DNA from: Methanobrevibacter smithii ATCC 35061
Lineage (GTDB): Archaea > Methanobacteriota > Methanobacteria > Methanobacteriales > Methanobacteriaceae
Direction of reading: 5' to 3'
DNA length: 64,000 nucleotides
Assembly (NCBI RefSeq): GCF_000016525.1
Contig: NC_009515.1
Location: 124,001-188,000 of the forward strand
In this document: piece after piece, positions 9,363 through 18,122 of the stretch
Layout of the letters: every line of letters begins with the position of its first letter
Position numbering within the stretch: the stretch's first letter is position 1
Position numbers and translations under genes: made by a program
Notes under the pieces: model-generated
Told to the model about the DNA's origin: nothing
What the model saw: the letters and a program-made list of their open reading frames with translations, nothing else
The model's database searches: none

Positions 9363-10418
9363 TCAGCTTTCATTTACTATATCATACATTTTCATCAAAA
9401 AGCTGGCCAGGGAAACAATATCCTGTCTGTTGTGTTCTATAATTGGAACTATCGGCCCTATATTCCTTTCAGTCAAGTATGTTTGATAATATCCCGGAAT
9501 GTACTGGCCTGGAACGTCATCTTTTCTTTCAATTCCAAAGATTTCTTTTTCAATTGTTTGAAGTTGACAGTTAGGCAGAGTATTTTTCCACAGATTTCTT
9601 GCAAAATACAATAAATCAAGATGAGGCAAATCCAGCTGAGGATTCATTCTGTAATAGCTGCACCTATTTTTAATAAAGGGAACATCAAACATTGATCCGT
9701 TGAAGGTTACATGAATAGAATCATCATCCAAATGAGACAGATAAGCTTCCAAAACTGCAGGTTCCTCATAAATGTCTCTTAAGAAATATTGTGAAGAGGT
9801 TATTTTGTTGTTTTTGATTTCAGCTACACCAATCAGAATAACCGGAACATTTGATAAACCCAATGTTTCGATATCCATAAATTTAAAGTTTTCCGCATCA
9901 GGAATACTTGCATACTTTATTAGATTGTCCCTGCACTTTTTGCCGTACTTGTTTTTGTTCAGCAGTCTTAAAACATCCCTAAATGACATCTCATCAATAC
10001 TGGCCATGAATCTGTCAGCATATGATCCGTATCTGTCATGAGCAGTAAGTGATTCAATGGTGTCGTATCCTGCATTTTTAAGGTTCTGTTCTGTTTTAAT
10101 GCCTATTTTCGGAAGCAGTTTAAGGTTGTGGTTCATTTGTTGTTTAAAATTATTTTCAGCTAATTTGAAGTTTATTTTTTCACTTTCAGTTATACATAAT
10201 GTTTCACCTGCATCAGTATCAATTATTTTACTTCCGCTAATATCTGACAGCTTTTTATTTTCATATTTAACCAGAAGATTTTCTTCCAATGCCTTAAAAT
10301 AAGATGGTGAATTTTTCCTAGCTTTTTCTTTAGCTTTTTCAGAAGGATTATCTGAAGATATTGAATCTGACAATATCGCTTCCAACAAATACCTTTCGTG
10401 TTCTTCTCTTTGTGTCAT
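9363..10418 (-). CDS. RNase H-like 3'-5' exonuclease of the YprB family
   Basis: The C-terminal half (about residues 175-351) is a DnaQ/RNase H-like fold of the YprB type. KFMDIETLGL carries the first DxE pair, HVTFNGSMFDVPFI the second acidic motif, PHLDLLYFAR the third, and EHNRQDIVSLASF the final acidic residue. The N-terminal half contains a likely helix-hairpin-helix (PKIGIKTEQNLKNAGYDTIESL, about 107-128), so DNA or RNA binding is expected. The cellular role of this family in archaea is not established. It sits alone, upstream of the HEAT gene on the same strand. Confidence 0.72.
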   Translation of the reverse strand: MTQREEHERYLLEAILSDSISSDNPSEKAKEKARKNSPSYFKALEENLLVKYENKKLSDISGSKIIDTDAGETLCITESEKINFKLAENNFKQQMNHNLKLLPKIGIKTEQNLKNAGYDTIESLTAHDRYGSYADRFMASIDEMSFRDVLRLLNKNKYGKKCRDNLIKYASIPDAENFKFMDIETLGLSNVPVILIGVAEIKNNKITSSQYFLRDIYEEPAVLEAYLSHLDDDSIHVTFNGSMFDVPFIKNRCSYYRMNPQLDLPHLDLLYFARNLWKNTLPNCQLQTIEKEIFGIERKDDVPGQYIPGYYQTYLTERNIGPIVPIIEHNRQDIVSLASFLMKMYDIVNES

Positions 10419-10523
10419 TTACATTAATTTAGTCATTTATTGTATATATTATTAATTAAAGTATAATTGAATTTTAATAAAATATAAATAAGTTTATATA
10501 GTAGATTGATACAATATTAAATT

Positions 10524-10682
10524 GACTACTAATAAACTCAGCAATTATTAGTAGTCAGAGATAGATAAAAAAACAGCCAATTTTAAAATTCATTTCTCTA
10601 AAAAACTTGTAAAAACAAACACATTATAAGGCAAGGATAAAACTCTCAAATGCTTGCCTTATAATCCCAAAATACTATTTTT
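10524..10682 (+). ncRNA. Candidate structured small RNA with two hairpins
   Basis: The 352-bp gap between 10419 and 10770 has no protein gene. TTTATATA at 10493-10500 is a TATA box placed to start transcription near 10524. A perfect 12-bp stem begins there (10524-10535 with 10545-10556, loop ACTCAGCAA). A second perfect 13-bp stem lies at 10623-10635 with 10653-10665 (loop 10636-10652, containing ACTCTCAA). A T5 run at 10678-10682 follows. Both loops contain ACTC then CAA. This layout suggests an independent transcript of about 160 nt. It matches no RNA family known to me. The remaining gap holds the TATA box for the next gene (10744-10752). Confidence 0.45.
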
Positions 10683-10770
10683 AAAAAAAAAAAATTCTTT
10701 AGAAAACTATAATAATATTTTAAAACTAATATTAAAATTAGTCAATATATAAAATATTAAGGTTGCAATA

Positions 10771-11154
10771 ATGAAGCTAAAATTAGGTATAATCTATGGA
10801 ATTTTAATATGGTTTTTTGTATATCTAATTACAGTAATATTTAGCCCATTGATAACCGACAACATTCCATACATCAATATTGTTGCTCCAATAGCTATTA
10901 TCACAGTAACTGGTTTTTTTGGAATCCTCTACATCAGAGACATCAATGAAAATGAAGTTATTGAAGGATTTAAAATTGGAACAATATTTATTTTGATGGA
11001 TGTTATTTGTGATTTTGTATTTTTTGTAATTCGCAAGAAAACAAATATCCTGATTGATGATTATCCAATTCATGTAATTTCTATGATTATATTAACTCTT
11101 ATTACAACTACCTTACTTGGCTATCTAGCACAAATGGAAATAGATTTAAAATAA
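10771..11154 (+). CDS. Four-helix integral membrane protein, unknown function
   Basis: The 127-residue protein consists of four hydrophobic helices (about residues 5-22, 33-51, 66-86 and 100-120) with short charged loops such as RDINENEVIEG and RKKTNILIDD. I do not recognise a family. AATATATAA about 20 bp before the ATG acts as a TATA box, so the transcript has little or no leader. The next gene, in coenzyme A synthesis, starts 12 nt after the stop, so cotranscription is likely, although a functional link is not evident. Confidence 0.6.
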   Translation: MKLKLGIIYGILIWFFVYLITVIFSPLITDNIPYINIVAPIAIITVTGFFGILYIRDINENEVIEGFKIGTIFILMDVICDFVFFVIRKKTNILIDDYPIHVISMIILTLITTTLLGYLAQMEIDLK

Positions 11155-11166
11155 AGAGGTTTGAAT

Positions 11167-11901
11167 ATGATACCTAAATCACATCCACGTTATGAATCAT
11201 TAGTTTTAAGAGACAAAATAGTTAAAGCCCAAAAAGAAGGATATTTAGCAGAATCTGCAATGATTGCACACGGCAGAGGAGAAGCATTTGACTACCTTCT
11301 TGGTGAAAAAACAACATTTCCTGCTAAAAGAGCAATGTATGCAGCAGTAGCTACCATATTATTATCCGAAAATCCGGTTATATCAGTAAATGGAAATACA
11401 ACAGCTTTAGCTATTGATGAAGTAATTCAATTTGCAAAAACCGTAAATGCCAAAATAGAAATCAATTTATTTTACAGAACTGATGAAAGAGTAGAAAAAA
11501 TAACCGAACTCTACAAGAAACATGGATACAGCCAGATACTTGGAACAAAAGACGATGACATCAAATACCTGAAAAGCATTAAAAATGAAAGAGCATCAGC
11601 CAGCAAAACAGGTATCTATTCAGCAGACACCGTTCTTGTACCTTTAGAAGATGGAGACAGAGCAGAAATTCTAAGTAAAACAGGCAAAAAAACAATCACA
11701 ATTGATTTAAATCCTTTATCCAGAACTTCACAAACTTCAGACATTTCAATTGTAGATAATGTTGTACGTGCATTTCCATTTATGACAGAAATTGCTAAAG
11801 ACCTGAAAACTCAGGACAAACAACTTTTAATAAATATGATAAACGACTTTGACAACAGAAAAAACCTTAAAGAAGCACTGAAACTATTTAAAAATAAATA
11901 A
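11167..11901 (+). CDS. 4-phosphopantoate--beta-alanine ligase (archaeal phosphopantothenate synthetase)
   Basis: This enzyme joins 4-phosphopantoate to beta-alanine with ATP, the archaeal route to 4-phosphopantothenate and coenzyme A. The 244-residue protein has all the family blocks: IPKSHPRYESLVLRDKIV at the start, MIAHGRGEAFDYLLGEKT, VISVNGNTTALA and INLFYRTDERVEKI, then IDLNPLSRTSQTSDISIVDN. The length is typical. The ATG at 11167 is preferred over the TTG at 11161 because GAGGT precedes it. It is followed after 15 nt by a P-loop kinase-like gene. Confidence 0.93.
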   Translation: MIPKSHPRYESLVLRDKIVKAQKEGYLAESAMIAHGRGEAFDYLLGEKTTFPAKRAMYAAVATILLSENPVISVNGNTTALAIDEVIQFAKTVNAKIEINLFYRTDERVEKITELYKKHGYSQILGTKDDDIKYLKSIKNERASASKTGIYSADTVLVPLEDGDRAEILSKTGKKTITIDLNPLSRTSQTSDISIVDNVVRAFPFMTEIAKDLKTQDKQLLINMINDFDNRKNLKEALKLFKNK

Positions 11902-11916
11902 AACGAGGAATATAAA

Positions 11917-12459
11917 ATGGAAGTAATGGGAATATCAGGACTACCTGGATCTGGAAAAAGTTTAGTTTCTGAAATTGCAGCTAAGAAAGGAGCAGCAGTT
12001 GTAAGTATGGGAGACATAATACGTGAAGAAGCTAAAAAAAGAGGAGAAAGCTCAAAAGAAACTGCAACTAACCTTAGAAAAGAACACGGAAAATATATTG
12101 TAGCCAAGCTAACTATTGAAAAAATCAAAAAGATGATTGAAGACAAATTAGCTACAACAATCATCGTAGAAGGAATCAGAAGTCCTTTTGAAGTAAATAT
12201 GTTTAAAGAAAACTTTGATGATTTTATAATTCTTTCCATTTTTGCAAATCCTGCAATACGCTTTAAAAGATTGCAGCAAAGAAACAGAGAAGATGACTCT
12301 GAAAATTACGAAGACTTCCTGAAAAGAGACCAGATGGAATTGGATTTTGGTATTGGAACTGTAATCTCATTATCCGATAAAATCATTATCAATGAAAAGG
12401 ATTTGGAAAGCTATGAAAAAGAAATAAATGAATTTTTAAAAGAAAACACCACCCTCTAA
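11917..12459 (+). CDS. UPF0200-family P-loop nucleotide kinase-like protein
   Basis: The 180-residue protein has a Walker A motif GLPGSGKS (residues 8-15), then MGDIIREEAKKRG, TIIVEGIRSPFEV and RFKRLQQRNREDD. That arrangement is close to adenylate and dephospho-CoA kinases, with a lid region and an NMP-binding site. It fits the archaeal UPF0200 family, whose substrate is not settled. Its operon partner upstream makes 4-phosphopantothenate, so a kinase step connected with coenzyme A is an attractive guess, but known archaeal dephospho-CoA kinase belongs to another family. It converges with dph6. Confidence 0.72.
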   Translation: MEVMGISGLPGSGKSLVSEIAAKKGAAVVSMGDIIREEAKKRGESSKETATNLRKEHGKYIVAKLTIEKIKKMIEDKLATTIIVEGIRSPFEVNMFKENFDDFIILSIFANPAIRFKRLQQRNREDDSENYEDFLKRDQMELDFGIGTVISLSDKIIINEKDLESYEKEINEFLKENTTL

Positions 12460-12461
12460 AT

Positions 12462-13142
12462 TCATTTATCTTCCAATTCTGCTTCTTCAATAATATACAA
12501 ACCACTATCCAAATGCCATGTTTTTTTATCTTTTAAAATATTGATTCTTTTTTTGAAAATTGGACCGTCAACAGCTAGTGTTTCTGCTTCTCCACCTTCA
12601 AAAGCTAAATTAATACCAACTTTTTTGTTGATTTCAACCAGTTCATCAATAGCTTTATCATCGATTTTTCTGCCCAGCCATGATTCATCTAAACCATAAG
12701 CAAAAACACCACTTATTATAACTTCAAAACCTAATGAAACAATCTCTTTCATATATTCAAGTTCATCCACATGCCAGTAAGGAGATATGATTTCCAGTCC
12801 AACTTCATCACCTAATTTTTCAATCCTTGATTTTTGATAAACTGAATAAAGTGCACCGGTATATATGGCTTCAACACCTAAATCTTTAAGTTTTATAAAA
12901 GCCATTTTTAAATCTTCAAGTTCCTCTTCTTTAATGCCCTGAGTCTGTGCAGTAATGATTGGAATATTTAATGCTTCTGCAAGCAAATCAGTTATATGAA
13001 TATTCGGAACATGAAACATGTAAGATTCATCATTAACAGATTTCATAGAAAGAAGATATTTAACATCTTCTCCTGTTTCTAAAGCATTATATAATGCCAT
13101 AGTACTGTCTTTTCCTCCAGAAAATAAAACAGCTACCTTCAT
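12462..13142 (-). CDS. dph6: Diphthine--ammonia ligase (Dph6 family)
   Basis: The 226-residue protein carries the PP-loop SGGKDS (residues 8-13) that binds ATP, followed by MFHVPNIH, GALYSVYQKSRIE and the family signature FEGGEAETLAVDGPIFKKRI. Dph6 amidates diphthine on elongation factor 2 to complete diphthamide, the target of diphtheria toxin in eukaryotes. The ATG at 13142 is chosen over a TTG at 13145. It follows a membrane-protein gene after 6 nt on the same strand, so the two are probably cotranscribed. Confidence 0.9.
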   Translation of the reverse strand: MKVAVLFSGGKDSTMALYNALETGEDVKYLLSMKSVNDESYMFHVPNIHITDLLAEALNIPIITAQTQGIKEEELEDLKMAFIKLKDLGVEAIYTGALYSVYQKSRIEKLGDEVGLEIISPYWHVDELEYMKEIVSLGFEVIISGVFAYGLDESWLGRKIDDKAIDELVEINKKVGINLAFEGGEAETLAVDGPIFKKRINILKDKKTWHLDSGLYIIEEAELEDK

Positions 13143-13148
13143 CAAATA

Positions 13149-13955
13149 CTACCTTTTAACCTTTTTATTAAGGAACTTTTTGAATTTTCTATAACTAACA
13201 ACAACTGCATCGAAGTAAATTCCAACAACAGAAACCATTACACCAACAACACCTGAAACCAGTATGAATTCGTTGTCAGATATCATAGACTGATTGGTTT
13301 GATTAACAACCTTTTGAGTTGGTCCTTCAATATGAGTTGCAACAATTCCTCTTTCCAATAGAGCATCTTCAAATTCACCTAAAGAGGCAGATGATACAAC
13401 CAATTTAGCATGTATCTGAGCATAAGCAATAGAATCACCATAAACTAATTTATACCAATCAGAAAATGACTGCAATGCAGAACTGGATGTGTAACCCGGT
13501 TCTAAAGTAATATTAATTCTGCCTGAAGGTTCAACTGTATAATCTGCATAATGAGAATCAATATTGCCTATTACACTATTAAAATAAGCCAATTCCTTAT
13601 CATTAAAACTCCATAGGAAAAACGTTACTCCAGTTTCATTAAATGATTTAAAACCATCGATTTTAGATAAATTCTGTTCCAATTCACCTACATCTGTGGC
13701 GGAAGACAAATCCAAATATAATGTTTCTTCATTTCCGGGAACATTCTTTTCAAGTTCACCGACAAATGCCGGGACCTCCTCATACAAAGGCTCCAGGAAA
13801 AAGGCACCACCAATAGACCCTATAAGAAAAGCTACAACAAGAACAAGTGCTATTTCTTTTTTAGGCATAAATGGCTTTAACATACCTATAGAAAAAACAA
13901 ATACCATCAATATAATGAATAAAATAACATATACAATAGCAATTAAAATATCCAT
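13149..13955 (-). CDS. Membrane protein with a large extracytoplasmic domain, unknown function
   Basis: The 268-residue protein has two N-terminal transmembrane helices (about residues 2-26 and 34-54), a soluble domain of about 160 residues, and a C-terminal helix (about 228-250) followed by a basic tail KKFLNKKVKR. The soluble part contains two similar alpha-beta segments, which may be an internal duplication. I do not recognise the family. The ATG at 13955 is preferred; the longer reading starts with TTG. Close spacing to dph6 indicates one transcript. Confidence 0.6.
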   Translation of the reverse strand: MDILIAIVYVILFIILMVFVFSIGMLKPFMPKKEIALVLVVAFLIGSIGGAFFLEPLYEEVPAFVGELEKNVPGNEETLYLDLSSATDVGELEQNLSKIDGFKSFNETGVTFFLWSFNDKELAYFNSVIGNIDSHYADYTVEPSGRINITLEPGYTSSSALQSFSDWYKLVYGDSIAYAQIHAKLVVSSASLGEFEDALLERGIVATHIEGPTQKVVNQTNQSMISDNEFILVSGVVGVMVSVVGIYFDAVVVSYRKFKKFLNKKVKR

Positions 13956-14071
13956 AAATTCACGCGCCAATTAAATAATATTACTATTTAAGATAACAAG
14001 TAATTTAAATAAGTTTTGGATAGATTAATGGATTATTTCCCATTGAAAAAAGAAGAATAGATGAAAATTAA

Positions 14072-14821
14072 TCAATCATAAAATTTCTGATTAACACACT
14101 TCCAAATCATTGTATGTTCATCTTCCTGACTTACAAATTCAAATTCCGTTTCAGGAGCAAGAAGAATATCGCAACTCATTTCAGGATCCATCATACCACC
14201 TAAATAAACAGTTCTGGTGTCTTTTGGAAGTATTAAAACATTCAAATAAGGAATATTGTCATCAAAATGCATATTTACACTGGCTTTAAGTGGATCTGGA
14301 GATGAATAAACACCATCAACAGCTTGTTTTTTCATAAAAGGTTCCAATTCACGATAATAAACCCTAATTTCCTGATTTAAAGGCATGGCTTTTTCAAAAA
14401 TCCAGTCATTAGGATTATTTCTTACTTCAAACAAGTCAAAAAAGGAATCAAGATCTATGCAAACAGTATCCTTACTTGAGGGATTTATCATAATTTCATC
14501 AATTTCTGATGAATCTTCAAGCATATCCTTCAAGTCTTTCATAAAAATAGCTATTACAGAAACTGGAGGATTGTCTTTTTTTAATTCTTCATTGTCTGTA
14601 AATAATGGAATGCATTTACATCCATTTTCTTCAATTGTAACAGGTTTAAAACTAAGAGGTTCATTTATTTCATCACTTTGAGTTTTAGAATATATTTCAA
14701 CCGGAAGTAAAAGCTGTGCATTTTTAAATTCAGATACGAAACTTTCATATTCTTCTTTGCTCATAGATTCAGGTTCGATTTTCATTAATTCTTTAAGTTT
14801 AGCATTGTCTAGACTACTCAT
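14072..14821 (-). CDS. SseB-domain protein
   Basis: The 249-residue protein resembles the SseB (enhanced serine sensitivity) N-terminal domain: a leading LLLPVEIYSK strand, later GCKCIPLFTDNEELKK, which corresponds to the conserved FTd.eel motif, and CIDLDSFFDLFE further on. A C-terminal half with PYLNVLILPKDTRTVYLGG may be the SseB C-terminal domain. SseB proteins have no clear biochemical role; bacterial ones relate to serine tolerance and effector regulation. GAGGTTAATTT lies before the ATG. It is upstream of nothing obvious on its strand. Confidence 0.62.
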   Translation of the reverse strand: MSSLDNAKLKELMKIEPESMSKEEYESFVSEFKNAQLLLPVEIYSKTQSDEINEPLSFKPVTIEENGCKCIPLFTDNEELKKDNPPVSVIAIFMKDLKDMLEDSSEIDEIMINPSSKDTVCIDLDSFFDLFEVRNNPNDWIFEKAMPLNQEIRVYYRELEPFMKKQAVDGVYSSPDPLKASVNMHFDDNIPYLNVLILPKDTRTVYLGGMMDPEMSCDILLAPETEFEFVSQEDEHTMIWKCVNQKFYD

Positions 14822-14849
14822 AAATTAACCTCACACATTACATTATAAT

Positions 14850-15278
14850 TTACTTTTTAGAGATAAATATATTTTCACTATCCTCAGGCCATTCAATAAC
14901 AAGTGTATTTCTGCCTTTATTTAAATTCAGAACACCACTGACATCATCTGCATCATGATTTACTCTAATCAGCTTAGATGACCCGTCATTGAATTTTACA
15001 CTGACTGAGAGATGTTTTTTGTAGATATTGACATTAATGCTTTGATCCATCTCCAGATTAACAGTCTGCCTTGCGCCATGACCTTCACCATATACCTGAT
15101 TGATTCCGCCGGCTATTTTATACATCTGGGATTTGACATTTACAGCATCGGAAACATCTGTTGTTTTATCAATTGCCAGACTGGCTAAAGGCAGAGTGAA
15201 TATAGTCAGAATAATTAAGGCTATTGCAAATATAAACAAATATTCAACTGCAATTTGACCATTATTTTCTTTAAGCAT
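14850..15278 (-). CDS. Pilin-like protein with class III signal peptide
   Basis: The 142-residue protein starts MLKENNGQIAVEYLFIFAIA. This is a class III (DUF361-type) signal peptide: a short charged leader, then Q at the cleavage point, E five residues later and a hydrophobic helix. Such pre-pilins are processed just before the Q by an EppA-like peptidase and assemble into cell-surface filaments. The rest is a small beta-rich head domain. GGTGATG precedes the ATG. The prepilin peptidase gene lies immediately upstream with a 1-nt gap, so enzyme and substrate are coupled. Confidence 0.8.
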   Translation of the reverse strand: MLKENNGQIAVEYLFIFAIALIILTIFTLPLASLAIDKTTDVSDAVNVKSQMYKIAGGINQVYGEGHGARQTVNLEMDQSINVNIYKKHLSVSVKFNDGSSKLIRVNHDADDVSGVLNLNKGRNTLVIEWPEDSENIFISKK

Positions 15279-15279
15279 C

Positions 15280-16149
15280 CTACATCACCAGAAAGAACTT
15301 TTTTATAAACAGCAGCATCAAATCACCATAAATAACAGATATCAAGAATCCTGCAAATATTGCAGGTGCAAACGGAAATCCTATTTTTACTGAAATGCTG
15401 TTGGATATGATTTTTTGAGCATTCATAATCTTTAAGAGATACATATCCTGAGCAGTTATTCCTCCGGCACTCTGAGATTTAAAGTAATAATTAAAATCAG
15501 GATTATTCTTTGTTTTGTAAACTTTTAGATTGCCATTGATGTCACTGATTAAAACAGCTATTTTTTCATTATTGAAATAATAATCATTGACTATCATTCC
15601 TTCTTTTAAATCTTTAATCAGTATCAGTTTATTTAGATTTAACTTTAAAAATAGTGATATGGAATTTATATTTAAAAATGAAAATAATATGTCCTTATTT
15701 GAGTTAAACATTGTGTTTTTTAATATCAGATAGCCGGTAAATATTAGCAGAAACGGAAATGCTATTAAAATGCTGTTTATAATTACTGTAAATGAAAACG
15801 GGTAAACTGACAGCTGAGGATAAATATTTAAAAAGTCAAGATTTATGCCAAATGGTATAACTGTGGCAATAGCTGTAAGTAATTTTACATCTCCTCCACC
15901 CCAAATTTTTAATTTCCAAAATAGGAAAGTTACGATATATGTTACAAACATTGAAATTATTGAGCATAAAATGTATTTAATGTTAGCAGAAAGAACTGAC
16001 AAAAACAGGTTAGATATCAACCCAAAAATAAGCAGAGATAAATTTAACCTGTTGGATATTATTCCTGTTTTAACATCAAAAATTGCAGCCAAACAACAAA
16101 ATAAAGATGTAACTATAATTTGAACTAAAAATATAATACTAAAATCCAT
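15280..16149 (-). CDS. A24-type prepilin peptidase
   Basis: The 289-residue membrane protein has the two aspartates of A24 aspartic peptidases: AAIFDVKTGIISN (first Asp near residue 25) and IWGGGDVKLLTA, the GxGD motif (second Asp near residue 87). Four or more hydrophobic helices surround them. A cytoplasmic insert of about 90 residues separates the last helices, which makes it longer than minimal EppA. It should cleave the class III signal of the adjacent pilin-like protein. No pilus ATPase or platform gene is near, so the assembly machinery must be encoded elsewhere. Confidence 0.85.
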   Translation of the reverse strand: MDFSIIFLVQIIVTSLFCCLAAIFDVKTGIISNRLNLSLLIFGLISNLFLSVLSANIKYILCSIISMFVTYIVTFLFWKLKIWGGGDVKLLTAIATVIPFGINLDFLNIYPQLSVYPFSFTVIINSILIAFPFLLIFTGYLILKNTMFNSNKDILFSFLNINSISLFLKLNLNKLILIKDLKEGMIVNDYYFNNEKIAVLISDINGNLKVYKTKNNPDFNYYFKSQSAGGITAQDMYLLKIMNAQKIISNSISVKIGFPFAPAIFAGFLISVIYGDLMLLFIKKFFLVM

Positions 16150-16234
16150 AATTCTAGTATAAACTAAGAAATATATTAATTAGCTAGAAAATAAGAGTGT
16201 AAAATTGTTTTTAAAATAAAAAAAATGAAGAGAA

Positions 16235-17851
16235 TCAGTTTTTAGAATACTCATAAATAGCTTCTAAAAATGATTTGAATAATGGATGTGGCCTATTCGG
16301 TCTTGATTTAAATTCCGGATGGAATTGGCAGCCGACAGCCCATGGATGATTTGGCAATTCAACAATTTCCACTAAGAAGTCATCAGGACTAACTCCTGAA
16401 ATAACTAAACCTTTATCTTCCAGGTCTTTCCTGTAATCATTGTTAAATTCAAATCTGTGTCTGTGACGTTCTGCAATATCTTCCACATTATAAGCCTCAT
16501 ATGTTTTAGTTCCTTTAACAAGCTTACAGTCATAAGAACCTAAACGCATAGTTCCGCCCATGTTTTTAACTTTTTTCTGTTCTTCCATCATGTCAATAAC
16601 AGGGTGAGGATTTTCGCTGTCAAATTCTGAACTGTTAGCTTCAGGATATCCGTTACGTCTTGCAAACTGAGTTACAATAGAATGCATTCCCAAACAGATA
16701 CCGAACAACGGAACATTGTGTTCAATAGCATAATCTACAGCATCAAGCTTTCCTTCAAATCCACGTTCTCCAAATCCTCCGGGAATAAGAATACCATGGA
16801 GATTGCCCATAACCTCTTCATCCAAATTATCAACATCAGAACTGATGTAGATGATGTTGGCTTTTACCCCAACATTAGCTGCTGCATGCTGCAGGGATTC
16901 CCTGATACTGATATATGCATCTTCAAGCTCTACATATTTACCGACAATTCCAATATTTACAACAGGACTTTCAATCTTAAGAGATTCTACAATTTTACGC
17001 CAGTCATCAAGTTTTGAGGAATCCGGTTTAATATCCAGTCCTATCCTATTAACTATCAATTCACCAATGTTATTTTCTTCTAAAACCAGTGGCACTTCAT
17101 AGATAGTACCTGCATCAGGAGTGTTTACAACAGCTTTTTGATCCACATCACAGAAATGAGCTATTTTTCCTTCTAAAGCATCGTCAATTGGTTCCTGAGA
17201 TCTGCATACAATAACATCAGGGTTAATACCCATACTTCTTAATTCTTTTGTAGAATGTTGTGTCGGTTTGGTTTTGAATTCACCGGCGGCATTTAAGTAT
17301 GGAATAAATGTAACATGAACAAACATGACATTATCATGGCCTTCTTCATTTCTAAGTTGCCTTAAAGCTTCAAGGAAAGGCTGGCTTTCAATATCTCCAA
17401 CAGTACCACCCAACTCAATTAGAACAACATCATAATCCTCATTATCAGAGATTAACCTAATCATTTCTTTAATTTCATTGGTAATATGTGGAATAACCTG
17501 TACACAAGCTCCCAAGAATTTGCCTTCCCTTTCTTTAGAAATAACAGATTTATAAACTTTACCTGTAGTGATATTGGACAATCCAGGCAATTCAACATCT
17601 AAAAATCTTTCATAATGACCTAAATCCAAGTCAGTTTCCATTCCATCATTAGTTACAAAAACTTCACCATGCTGATAAGGGTTTAATGTTCCGGAATCCC
17701 AGTTCAAATAAGGATCTATTTTAATAGCCGCTACTTTTAAACCATAAGATCTTAAAATACGACCCATAGATGCAGAAGTAATTCCTTTTCCAATAGAACT
17801 AACTACCCCACCAGTTATAATAATATACTTTGTCAGAAAAATCCTCTCCAT
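16235..17851 (-). CDS. pyrG: CTP synthase
   Basis: The enzyme aminates UTP to CTP with glutamine and ATP. The 538-residue protein has the N-terminal amidoligase domain ([20 protein letters not shown], then [19 protein letters not shown] and GGTVGDIES) and a C-terminal class I glutamine amidotransferase (FGICLGMH with the nucleophile Cys, and HPEF with His and Glu). The start is odd. Homologues begin at MTKY, but here the only ATG is five codons earlier, and GGAGAGG lies between it and an in-frame CTG at 17836. A TATA box at 17868-17875 is only 24 bp before the ATG. Confidence 0.95.
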   Translation of the reverse strand: MERIFLTKYIIITGGVVSSIGKGITSASMGRILRSYGLKVAAIKIDPYLNWDSGTLNPYQHGEVFVTNDGMETDLDLGHYERFLDVELPGLSNITTGKVYKSVISKEREGKFLGACVQVIPHITNEIKEMIRLISDNEDYDVVLIELGGTVGDIESQPFLEALRQLRNEEGHDNVMFVHVTFIPYLNAAGEFKTKPTQHSTKELRSMGINPDVIVCRSQEPIDDALEGKIAHFCDVDQKAVVNTPDAGTIYEVPLVLEENNIGELIVNRIGLDIKPDSSKLDDWRKIVESLKIESPVVNIGIVGKYVELEDAYISIRESLQHAAANVGVKANIIYISSDVDNLDEEVMGNLHGILIPGGFGERGFEGKLDAVDYAIEHNVPLFGICLGMHSIVTQFARRNGYPEANSSEFDSENPHPVIDMMEEQKKVKNMGGTMRLGSYDCKLVKGTKTYEAYNVEDIAERHRHRFEFNNDYRKDLEDKGLVISGVSPDDFLVEIVELPNHPWAVGCQFHPEFKSRPNRPHPLFKSFLEAIYEYSKN

Positions 17852-17929
17852 TTTATAAAAAATAAAATTTATATACTTTATAATTTAGTTGTTCATCTTA
17901 TATATAATTATGAAAAAATCAGATTAAAT

Positions 17930-18051
17930 TAATTGGTAGCTATACTTGGGTGGTGTAATTGTATAGCTACCCTATTTTTACTTAAAAGAATTTTAGTAAT
18001 TAGTCACTGGGTTGGGTGGTGGAATGACTAATTACCAAAACAAATTTTTTT
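17930..18051 (+). ncRNA. Candidate small RNA with tandem hairpins sharing a TTGGGTGGTG loop
   Basis: TATATATAA (about 17899-17907) could start a rightward transcript near 17930. A perfect 10-bp stem GGTAGCTATA (17935-17944) pairs with 17962-17971 around a 17-nt loop, and a T5 run follows. A second perfect 11-bp stem (17996-18006 with 18025-18035) encloses an 18-nt loop, followed by T7 at 18045-18051. The stems differ in sequence, but both loops contain the same 10-mer TTGGGTGGTG (17946-17955 and 18012-18021). The segment is G-rich in an A+T-rich gap and has no open frame. Alternatives are a pyrG leader on the other strand or ends of a small mobile element. Confidence 0.5.
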
Positions 18052-18122
18052 AAACAAAAATCAGAAGAGCAAAAACTCTCCCGATAGTAAAATTTATAGC
18101 ATGTGTTATAAATACTTTACTC

